From: Bacillota bacterium
GTDB taxonomy: Bacteria > Bacillota > Clostridia > Lachnospirales > Lachnospiraceae
Length of the DNA stretch: 11,868 bases
NCBI GenBank assembly: GCA_023398855.1
Contig: JAEWRS010000317.1
Span: 1-11,868 of the forward strand
Reading direction: 5' to 3'
In this document: positions 6,001 to 11,868 of the stretch, piece by piece
Layout: each line of letters starts with the position of its first letter
How positions within the stretch are numbered: the first letter of the stretch is position 1
Program-made: the position numbers and the translations under genes
Notes under the pieces: model-generated
Seen by the model: the letters and a program-made list of their open reading frames with translations, nothing else
Told to the model about the DNA's origin: nothing
Database searches by the model: none

Positions 6001-6029
6001 TTGACAGATAATTATCTGGATGTTACTAT
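6001..6029 (+). promoter_or_regulatory. Promoter of mobA and probably of the whole formate dehydrogenase operon
   Basis: A perfect -35 TTGACA (6001-6006) and a -10 TACTAT (6024-6029) are separated by 17 bp, and an extended -10 TG lies at 6021-6022. The predicted start is near 6036, leaving a leader of about 67 nt. No other convincing promoter or terminator is visible between mobA and moeA, so this may drive everything to the window edge. The spacer carries a 14-bp palindrome, listed separately. Confidence 0.78.
6005..6018. repeat. 14-bp perfect palindrome inside the mobA promoter (operator candidate)
   Basis: CAGATAATTATCTG (6005-6018) is perfectly self-complementary and lies between the -35 and -10 boxes, overlapping the last two bases of the -35. 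A protein bound here should block RNA polymerase, so repression is the simplest reading. The core GATAATTATC recalls a Fur box but lacks the central base of the classical 7-1-7 form, so no regulator is named. Confidence 0.55.
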
Positions 6030-6102
6030 TAGAAAAACATTCAGAAAGGTAATAGTCAAAAAAAAAATTAGATTCTGGTTTTCGAGTGATTATTAAAGGG
6101 GG

Positions 6103-6726
6103 GTGATTTCTTTCAAAGATGATAGTAAAAAAATTGAAAATGCGGCAGCCGCTATTTTATGTGGAGGCAAAAGCAGGAGAATGGGATTTGACAAAGCATT
6201 CCTGAAGTCTGGTGAACAGTACCTGCTGCTTCAGACTGCCAAAGAGATGCAAAGCCTGTTTGAGCAGGTGGTTCTGGTCAGCAATACAAAAGCTAAATTT
6301 GAAGGCCAGACAGTTTTCACCGGTTTATCTATTTTAGAAGACAGGTATGTGGATCTTGGGCCGCTGGGCGGGATAAGCACTGCATTGGAACAGGTTCAAA
6401 CAGAATACGTTTTTTTAATGGCCTGTGATATGCCTTTACCGGATATTGGTCTCATCAAACGGATGCACCGGAAGCTAGATCAGGAACAGGTTTTAGTATG
6501 CAGCCACCACGGGAAGTTAGAGCCTTTGTTTGCTTTTTACCATAAGTCCTGTCTTCCGGTATTTAAAAAGCAGATGGAAAAAGGAGAACTTAAGCCCCGC
6601 AGCGCTTTTCTTGAATTACATGTGAAACAGTATCCCTTGGGGGATACTGAAATAAAAACCATATTCAATTTGAACACACTGGAAGATGTAAATGAGTGGA
6701 AACAGAAAACAGCTAAAAGTAAATGA
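6103..6726 (+). CDS. mobA: Molybdenum cofactor guanylyltransferase
   Basis: A 207-residue MobA, which transfers GMP from GTP to Mo-molybdopterin to make the guanine dinucleotide cofactor needed by formate dehydrogenase. The nucleotide-binding signature LCGGKSRRMGFDK spans residues 19-31. DLGPLGGIS is at 84-92, and the metal-binding ACDMPL at 107-112 contains D109. Length is typical for the family. The start is awkward: an in-frame TAA at 6094-6096 leaves GTG 6103 as the only standard start before the motif, yet it sits inside the run AAAGGGGGGTG that looks like the ribosome binding site, so spacing is very short. ATT at 6106 is an alternative. The stop is 20 nt before the shortened transporter gene. 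It is first in the likely formate dehydrogenase operon. Confidence 0.92.
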   Translation: MISFKDDSKKIENAAAAILCGGKSRRMGFDKAFLKSGEQYLLLQTAKEMQSLFEQVVLVSNTKAKFEGQTVFTGLSILEDRYVDLGPLGGISTALEQVQTEYVFLMACDMPLPDIGLIKRMHRKLDQEQVLVCSHHGKLEPLFAFYHKSCLPVFKKQMEKGELKPRSAFLELHVKQYPLGDTEIKTIFNLNTLEDVNEWKQKTAKSK

Positions 6727-6746
6727 TGTTGCATAAGGAGGAGGAA

Positions 6747-7124
6747 ATGGATTTCTATTGTCCGGCAGAGGTCTTAAACATGTCAGGAGATAAAGCGCAA
6801 ATGAAAAAGAAATTACCTTTTCCAAGGTTATTTTTACTTTCTGTCATTGGCGGTTCCTTTATTGCACAAGGCTTCTTAGCATGTATACGTGTTCAGGGAA
6901 CCATGCCTGTTCATTGGGGTAGCTTTGCAACATTCCTGGGTGGGTGCCTTTTCCCCATCGGGCTTATGGGAATTGTGCTGGTTGGAGGAGAATTGGCCAC
7001 CGGGAATATGATGACCATGGCTGTTGCCAATTTAAAGATCAGTGATCCGCCTATGGTGGCTCTGGTTTTTGCCCTGCCATGCTTTTGGATGTACGGGCAG
7101 AAAGAAGACGCCAAAAAAGAATGA
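6747..7124 (+). CDS. Formate/nitrite transporter family protein, shortened by apparent internal deletion
   Basis: A 125-residue reading frame that begins as a normal FNT/FocA channel: MDFYCPAEVL, a first helix (about residues 27-47, LFLLSVIGGSFIAQGFLA), and a second helix leading into GGELATGNMMTMAVANL (80-96), the conserved pore-loop region. Full FNT proteins are about 250-280 residues with six helices. Here the text passes straight to MVALVFALPCFWMYGQKEDA (103-122), which resembles the last helix and basic tail of the family. The middle, about 140 residues, is missing without a frameshift. A functional pore is therefore unlikely unless the fragment has a new role. AAGGAGG (6735-6741) fixes the ATG at 6747; the ATG at 6723 overlapping mobA is less likely. 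The context, between mobA and formate dehydrogenase, fits an original formate channel. Confidence 0.78.
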   Translation: MDFYCPAEVLNMSGDKAQMKKKLPFPRLFLLSVIGGSFIAQGFLACIRVQGTMPVHWGSFATFLGGCLFPIGLMGIVLVGGELATGNMMTMAVANLKISDPPMVALVFALPCFWMYGQKEDAKKE

Positions 7125-7159
7125 GAAGTAAAAAATAAAAGATAGAAAGGGTCAATGCA

Positions 7160-7645
7160 ATGGATACAAGGGAAAGAGAAGAAAAGCTGAGAATCATCCG
7201 GCAGGACAGGGCAAAGCAGGAAAATATCCTGGAAATTTTAATTGATCTTCAGTTTGCTTCGGAAGAAGGCTACATAGACAAAGAAACTGCGGCAATGGTA
7301 GCACAAGAGCTGCATATGGCCGAAACCAGGGTATATGAGATTGTCAGCTATTATGCCATGTTAAAGGATAAGCCTCAGGCCAAATATGTCCTTAAAATCT
7401 GCAACAGCTCTCCCTGCCATTTTTCCCGTGCAGAAGAGGTGAGTTTATCACTGGAGAAAAAGCTAGGCATACCCATGGGAAAGACCACGGATGACGGTCT
7501 TTTTGCCTTCCATTATATTCCGTGTGTGGGCGCCTGCGACATTGGTCCGGTCATTAAGATTAGGGATACGGTATTCGGCAATCTCAGCGATGAGAAAATA
7601 TCTTCTCTCATCGATGATCTGCGCAGAGGAATAATAGCTGTATAA
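7160..7645 (+). CDS. NuoE-like [2Fe-2S] subunit of the formate dehydrogenase
   Basis: A 161-residue thioredoxin-fold ferredoxin homologous to NuoE, HndA and FdsG. The [2Fe-2S] cluster ligands are C81 and C86 (ICNSSPC) and C122 and C126 (CVGAC), the standard C-x4-C ... C-x3-C set. The N-terminal 75 residues are the helical NuoE segment that precedes the fold (KETAAMVAQELHMAETRVYEIVSYYAML). In such enzymes this subunit sits beside the flavin subunit and takes part in electron transfer with NAD(P). AAAGG at 7146-7150 is 9 nt before the ATG. The NuoF-like gene starts 19 nt downstream, so the two are co-translated partners. In the cytoplasm it should form a complex with the next two products. A role in a separate hydrogenase is less likely, because no hydrogenase gene is seen. 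Confidence 0.92.
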   Translation: MDTREREEKLRIIRQDRAKQENILEILIDLQFASEEGYIDKETAAMVAQELHMAETRVYEIVSYYAMLKDKPQAKYVLKICNSSPCHFSRAEEVSLSLEKKLGIPMGKTTDDGLFAFHYIPCVGACDIGPVIKIRDTVFGNLSDEKISSLIDDLRRGIIAV

Positions 7646-7664
7646 GCTGAAAGGGGGAAAGAAC

Positions 7665-8927
7665 ATGGCAATAAAAGAACCAGTCCTTTTAAAACGGGTG
7701 GGGAAAATGACTGATCCCACTTCTGTTAAAGAATATATAACATACGGCGGTTTTGCTGCGCTGCAAAAAGCCGTAACAATGGACAGAGAGGATATTTTAA
7801 GTGAACTGGATGCCGCCCTGCTTCGGGGAAGAGGCGGAGCTGCCTATCCGTTAGGCCGGAAATGGCGCCATTTATACGGCAGCACCGATACGCCTAAATA
7901 CGTCGTCTGCAACGCGGATGAAGGGGAACCCGGTACCTTTAAGGATAAGCTTTTGCTGGAAAAGGATCCTCTCAGCGTTGTGGAGGGCATGCTGATCGCA
8001 GGATATGTGTTCGGTTCCAATGACGGTTATATTTATATCAGAGGAGAATACCGCCATATCCAGGCGGTATTCCATCAGGCAGTAAGCAATGCACTGGCTT
8101 CCGGCTATCTGGGTAATAATATTATGGGAATTGACGGGTTTGACTTTCATCTCCACATTGTTTCAGGAGGAGGCGCTTATGTCTGCGGAGAAAATTCGGC
8201 ACTCTTAAACTCCATTGAAGGCAAAACCGGACGGCCAAGGGTGAAGCCGCCCCATCTGGCTGACATGGGACTTTATTTAAAGCCCACGCTGGTCAATAAT
8301 GTGGAATCCTTTGCCTGCGTTCCTGCTGTGATTCATATGGGGGGAGAAGCATTTTTTCAGCTTGGAACAAAGGATGGAGGCGGCACCAAGCTCATCTGTT
8401 TATCCGGGCATATTAAAAACCGGGGTATTTACGAGGTGCAGCTTGGCACTCCATTGGAAGAGATCCTCTACAGCGAAGAATACGGAGGCGGCACATCCAC
8501 AGGAAGGCCTGTTAAATTCTGTCATTTCGGCGGGCAGTCCGGTCCCATCGGAACCAGCGGACAGATCAAGGGCCGCCTGTATGATTACGGTGATTTCTGG
8601 TTTAACAAGCTGGCAGTGGGCTCAGGCGCCATTGTGGTAATGGATGACAGCGTAAGCGTTGTGGACTATATCACAAGCGTCATGGAATTCTTTGTCCATG
8701 AGTCCTGCGGCAAATGCACTCCCTGCAGACTGGGGACCACCCGTCTTTTGGAATTGCTCCGGAATTTGCAGCACCGCAAGGGCAAACCAGGGGATCTTGA
8801 AAGGCTTGAAAAAATGCTGGAACATATCACTGATTTGTCTGCCTGCGGACTTGGCCAATCGGTATCAGTTTCAGTGAATTCTGCCCTGGCCGGCTACAGA
8901 GATGAGTTTGAGGCCTGTATCAGTTAA
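7665..8927 (+). CDS. NuoF-like FMN/NAD(H)-binding subunit of the formate dehydrogenase
   Basis: A 420-residue homologue of NuoF, HndC and FdsB, the flavin subunit that passes electrons between FMN and NAD(P). Visible motifs are LRGRGGAAYPLGRKW (FMN/NAD-binding glycine loop, about residues 53-67), CNADEGEPGTFKD (about 84-96), the SGGGAYVCGENSAL segment, and the [4Fe-4S] site C348, C351, C354 (SCGKCTPC) with C394 (SACGLGQ). It lacks both the extra N-terminal thioredoxin-like domain and the C-terminal two-cluster ferredoxin domain found in many clostridial hydrogenase flavin subunits. This makes a simple NAD-linked partner plausible, though bifurcation is not excluded. AAAGGGGG precedes the ATG at 7665. 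Its TAA is followed after 20 nt by the preferred GTG of the catalytic subunit. Confidence 0.94.
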   Translation: MAIKEPVLLKRVGKMTDPTSVKEYITYGGFAALQKAVTMDREDILSELDAALLRGRGGAAYPLGRKWRHLYGSTDTPKYVVCNADEGEPGTFKDKLLLEKDPLSVVEGMLIAGYVFGSNDGYIYIRGEYRHIQAVFHQAVSNALASGYLGNNIMGIDGFDFHLHIVSGGGAYVCGENSALLNSIEGKTGRPRVKPPHLADMGLYLKPTLVNNVESFACVPAVIHMGGEAFFQLGTKDGGGTKLICLSGHIKNRGIYEVQLGTPLEEILYSEEYGGGTSTGRPVKFCHFGGQSGPIGTSGQIKGRLYDYGDFWFNKLAVGSGAIVVMDDSVSVVDYITSVMEFFVHESCGKCTPCRLGTTRLLELLRNLQHRKGKPGDLERLEKMLEHITDLSACGLGQSVSVSVNSALAGYRDEFEACIS

Positions 8928-8947
8928 TGGAGAAGGAGGAAAATACT

Positions 8948-11671
8948 GTGTCAGAAACAGAGAAAAATAATTCAATGGTTGAGCTGGAAATCGATGGATA
9001 TGCCGTAGCTGTTCCAAAAGGAACCACCGTTTTGGAGGCCTGTCAAACACTGGACATTGAGATTCCCACCCTTTGCCATATGAAAGATCTGGCCCCGGAT
9101 GGCTCCTGCCGGATGTGTGTGGTGGAAATCAAAGGCGGAAGAAAAGGAGGGCTGGTCCCTTCCTGTTCCGAATATTGTGCTTCGGGAATGAAGGTGTCTA
9201 CCAGATCTGAGAGGGTGGTGGAGTCCCGGCGTTTTATCCTGGATCTTCTTTTGAGCAACCATGTGCTCAGCTGCTTTAACTGCGCTGCCAACGGGGATTG
9301 CAGGCTGCAGGATTACTGCCTGGAATACGGTGTGGAAAAAACCAGCTTCACCTTTGGAAAAAGGGTAGGGATGAATGAATCAGACACCAGCAATCCGTTC
9401 TTTTCCTTTCATCCGGAAAAATGTATCATGTGCAGGCGTTGTACCAGAGTATGCCAGCAGCTTCAGGGGCGGGATGTCATCAGTGTTTCCAACAGGGGCT
9501 TTGATGCCCGCATGAGCCCCAGCTATCAGCTTCCCTGGAGAGAGTCCATTTGTGAATCCTGCGGAAACTGCGTGTCAAACTGTCCCACAGGAGCGCTCTC
9601 CTCCAAGGACCAGCAAAGGCATTACAGGGCATGGGAGGTTAAAAAGGTGCGGACCACCTGTCCTCATTGCGCCACAGGCTGCCAAATGGATTTACTTGTG
9701 AAAAACAACAGGATTGTGGGAGCTGATCCGGCTGACGGACCGTCAAACAGAGGTCTTCTCTGTGTGAAAGGCAAATTCGGCTCCTATAAGTTCATTCATT
9801 CCAAAGACCGTCTCACTCATCCTCTGATTAAACGGGAAGGGAAATTTGAACAGGCCAGCTGGGACGAAGCTCTGGACTTGATTGCCCGCCGTTTTATGGA
9901 AATCAAAAACAAATACGGAGCAGATGCCAATGCCGGTTTTTCCTGCTCCCGGGCGCCCAATGAAGATAATTACGTATTCCAGAAAATGATGCGGGCGGCC
10001 TTTGGAACCAATAATGTGGATAACTGCGCCAGAGTCTGTCATTCCGCTTCTGTCCATGGCCTTGCCATGACCCTGGGCTCCGGAGCCATGACAAATCCTA
10101 TTCAGGACATTACAGAAGATGTTGATCTGATTTTACTCATAGGCTCTAACCCCACCGAAGCCCACCCGGTTGTGGGCGCCCAGATAAGGCAGGCAATCCG
10201 GCGGGGGACGCAGATCATTGTAGTTGACCCGAGAAAGATTGATCTGGTTAAGGATGCGATCATTCATATGCCCATCAAAGCCGGAACAAATATTGCGTTT
10301 GCTAACGCAATGATCCATGTCATCGTCAAGGAAGGACTTGCTGACATGGACTTTATAAGGGAGCGGACCGAAGGCTTTGAAGAGCTGGCTGAAATCGTGA
10401 AGGATTATACTCCGGAAAAGGTTGCCGGGATTTGCCATATTGATGCGGAGGATATCCGCAAAGCAGCCAGAATGTACGCAAAGGCTGAAAAGGCTCCAAT
10501 TATTTACTGTCTGGGAGTTACGGAGCATTCCACAGGAACGGAGGGCGTTATGAGCCTCTCCAATCTGGCCATGGTGGTTGGGAAAATAGGAAAATCAGGC
10601 TGTGGCATCAATCCCCTCCGTGGGCAAAACAACGTACAGGGCGCTTGTGACATGGGCTGCATGCCTTATGATTTCCCTGGTTACCAAAAGGTGGCTAACA
10701 AGGAGATCAGGCAAAAGTTTGAAAAGGCATGGGGGGTTCCCTTAAGTGAAACAATAGGACTCATGTCCACCCAGGTGCTGCCGGGAGCCATAGAAGGAAC
10801 GATGAAAGGGCTCTACATTTTCGGAGAAGATCCCATGGTCACGGACCCGGATACAGGCCATGTAGCCAAATCCCTGGAAAGCCTGGAGTTTCTCGTGGTT
10901 CAGGAACTGTTTATGACGGAAACGGCTCAGTATGCTGATGTGATTCTGCCCGGAACCAGTTATGGGGAAAAGGAGGGCACCTTCAGTAATACAGAACGGC
11001 GGGTTCAAAGGGTGCGCAAGGCGGTGGCTTTGGAAGGAGAAATGCGTTTGGATACGGATGTCTTTTATGATGTTATGAACCGCATGGGCTATCTCTGCGA
11101 GAGAAAAACAGCGTCTGAGATCATGGATGAAATCGCCAGCGTAACGCCGGCCTTTGGAGGCATCAGCTTTGAGCGGCTAGACTGCGGGGAAACGCTTCAA
11201 TGGCCCTGCCCTGATAAGGAGAGCAAAGGTACCTATATGATGCACGTGGGAAAGTTTTCACGTGGACTTGGATATTTTTATCCGGCAAAGTACCGGCCTT
11301 CCAGGGAGCTTCCTGACAAAGACTATCCCTTTTTGATGGTAACAGGACGTATGCTCTACCATTACAACACCAGAGCCATGACAGGACGGACGGAAGGGTT
11401 AAATGAAATCTGCGGAGATTCTTATATTGAAATCAATCAGGGAGATGCAGCCAGGCTGGGAATCAAGGACGGAGACAAGGTCAAGGTATCCTCGCGGAGG
11501 GGTGAAATTGAAACCAGGGCAGTGGTAGGAGATAAGATGATGCCTTCCGAAGTATTCATGACCTTTCATTTTGCAGACGGAAATGTAAACAGAATCACCA
11601 ACTTTGTGATTGATGATATCGCCCGGATTCCAGAATACAAGGTGTGCGCGGTATCAGTAAAACGCGCTTAA
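8948..11671 (+). CDS. fdhA: Formate dehydrogenase catalytic subunit with NuoG-like Fe-S N-terminus
   Basis: About 907 residues. It oxidises formate to CO2, or runs in reverse, at a bis-MGD molybdenum or tungsten site. Residues below are numbered from the alternative ATG at 8927; subtract 7 for the preferred GTG. Order: [2Fe-2S] ligands C50, C61, C64, C80; a NuoG-type His-Cys [4Fe-4S] set H112, C116, C119, C125; two ferredoxin-type clusters, C166/169/172/176 and C209/212/215/219; then the molybdopterin domain with C245, C248, C252, C279 and K281. The active-site motif is CARVCHSASVHG with C371 where many clostridial enzymes have selenocysteine. The C-terminal cofactor-binding domain includes VTGRMLYHYNTRAMTGR. 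GGAGG (8935-8939) sits 8 nt from GTG 8948, so I prefer it to the ATG overlapping nuoF. With the NuoE/F-like subunits it forms an FdsABG-like soluble enzyme. Confidence 0.93.
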   Translation: MSETEKNNSMVELEIDGYAVAVPKGTTVLEACQTLDIEIPTLCHMKDLAPDGSCRMCVVEIKGGRKGGLVPSCSEYCASGMKVSTRSERVVESRRFILDLLLSNHVLSCFNCAANGDCRLQDYCLEYGVEKTSFTFGKRVGMNESDTSNPFFSFHPEKCIMCRRCTRVCQQLQGRDVISVSNRGFDARMSPSYQLPWRESICESCGNCVSNCPTGALSSKDQQRHYRAWEVKKVRTTCPHCATGCQMDLLVKNNRIVGADPADGPSNRGLLCVKGKFGSYKFIHSKDRLTHPLIKREGKFEQASWDEALDLIARRFMEIKNKYGADANAGFSCSRAPNEDNYVFQKMMRAAFGTNNVDNCARVCHSASVHGLAMTLGSGAMTNPIQDITEDVDLILLIGSNPTEAHPVVGAQIRQAIRRGTQIIVVDPRKIDLVKDAIIHMPIKAGTNIAFANAMIHVIVKEGLADMDFIRERTEGFEELAEIVKDYTPEKVAGICHIDAEDIRKAARMYAKAEKAPIIYCLGVTEHSTGTEGVMSLSNLAMVVGKIGKSGCGINPLRGQNNVQGACDMGCMPYDFPGYQKVANKEIRQKFEKAWGVPLSETIGLMSTQVLPGAIEGTMKGLYIFGEDPMVTDPDTGHVAKSLESLEFLVVQELFMTETAQYADVILPGTSYGEKEGTFSNTERRVQRVRKAVALEGEMRLDTDVFYDVMNRMGYLCERKTASEIMDEIASVTPAFGGISFERLDCGETLQWPCPDKESKGTYMMHVGKFSRGLGYFYPAKYRPSRELPDKDYPFLMVTGRMLYHYNTRAMTGRTEGLNEICGDSYIEINQGDAARLGIKDGDKVKVSSRRGEIETRAVVGDKMMPSEVFMTFHFADGNVNRITNFVIDDIARIPEYKVCAVSVKRA

Positions 11672-11745
11672 TCTTAGCATGAAAGAGAGTGGTGCTGTAA
11701 AATAAATTTTTCTGCAACATGTGGCAAGAGAAAGGAGGAGCCTGA

Positions 11746-11868
11746 TTGATTGAATTAGAAGAAGCCGTTGAACTGCTGGTGAACAGCGCAAAAATAGAAA
11801 TGAAAACAGAAAAGCTGGACATTTTATCTGCCTTTGGAAGAACCTGTGGGGAGGATGTGACAGCCCCG
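11746..11868 (+). CDS. moeA: Molybdopterin molybdenumtransferase MoeA, N-terminus, 3' partial
   Basis: The first 41 codons of a gene running off the window. They read IELEEAVELLVNSAK followed by LDILSAFGRTCGEDVTAP, which matches the start of MoeA proteins: a helix, then the A-x-GR-x-x-x-EDV-x-AP pattern. MoeA inserts molybdate into adenylylated molybdopterin, the step before MobA acts, so it fits the locus. The start is TTG 11746, supported by AAAGGAGGAG (GGAGG at 11734-11738) 7 nt upstream; no ATG is available in frame there. The 74-nt gap from the catalytic subunit shows no clear terminator, so it is probably part of the same operon. The call rests on a short stretch, so a paralogous MoeA-like protein cannot be excluded. 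Confidence 0.82.
   Translation, partial: MIELEEAVELLVNSAKIEMKTEKLDILSAFGRTCGEDVTAP

Noticed and set aside
6005..6018. Fur box
   Set aside because: GATAATTATC resembles Fur half-sites but lacks the central base of the 7-1-7 arrangement, so naming Fur would be overreach.
5925..6102. Molybdenum cofactor riboswitch in the mobA leader
   Set aside because: The predicted leader is only about 67 nt and AT-rich, with no multi-helix structure of the size expected. A 7-bp repeat, ACTATTA (6025-6031) and TAATAGT (6050-6056), is the only pairing seen.
10022..10054. Selenocysteine at the formate dehydrogenase active site
   Set aside because: The codon at 10037-10039 is TGT (Cys), not TGA. The frame is continuous without any internal TGA.
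7160..11671. Electron-bifurcating [FeFe] hydrogenase
   Set aside because: The large subunit has the NuoG-like N-terminus shared with such hydrogenases but no H-cluster motifs. Instead it has the molybdopterin domain and the CARVCH active-site motif.
1..11868. tRNA, rRNA, CRISPR array, insertion sequence or prophage
   Set aside because: No repeated spacer pattern, transposase or integrase motif, or recognisable structural RNA was found on either strand.

Overview
The window looks like chromosomal DNA from an anaerobic Firmicute of the class Clostridia, most plausibly a Lachnospiraceae member of the Lacrimispora/Clostridium clostridioforme type. The reasons are strong GGAGG ribosome binding sites, sigma-A style promoters, moderate-to-low GC, a PF06541 membrane protein typical of clostridia, and a cytosolic NuoEF-linked formate dehydrogenase. 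The organism is an inference; no marker gene is present.

Left part (1-4976, all + strand): housekeeping genes. It opens with the 3' end of a glycogen synthase (glgA). An HD-domain phosphohydrolase and a DUF212 (YuiD-like, PAP2-related) membrane protein follow. After a 195-bp spacer with a good promoter comes a PF06541 membrane protein, then a likely terminator. A tight run follows: maf (nucleotide pyrophosphatase), a Cof-type HAD phosphatase overlapping it by 4 nt, a PrsA/SurA-like peptidyl-prolyl isomerase lipoprotein, and a small Arg-rich single-pass membrane protein. This run ends at a very strong intrinsic terminator (4946-4975).

Right part (5023-11868): a molybdenum-cofactor and formate dehydrogenase locus. 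A MobB-like P-loop protein is encoded on the minus strand. Going rightward are a 51-codon orphan ORF, mobA, a shortened formate/nitrite transporter (FNT) reading frame, a NuoE-like subunit, a NuoF-like subunit, a long formate dehydrogenase catalytic subunit, and the start of moeA. The catalytic subunit carries a NuoG-like iron-sulfur N-terminus and a Cys (not Sec) active site. Together these predict a soluble NAD(P)-linked formate dehydrogenase, with MobA, MobB and MoeA making its bis-MGD cofactor. The arrangement matches the FdsG-FdsB-FdsA type of enzyme.

The most notable signals lie in the divergent control region between mobB and mobA. Each gene has a well-formed promoter with an extended -10, and each promoter carries a perfect palindrome inside its 17-bp spacer (13 bp for mobB, 14 bp for mobA). 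A further perfect inverted repeat lies upstream of the mobA promoter. The FNT gene appears to have lost its middle in frame. I see no clear sign of a wholly new system; these are the points worth checking. No tRNA, rRNA, CRISPR array, insertion sequence or phage gene was recognised.
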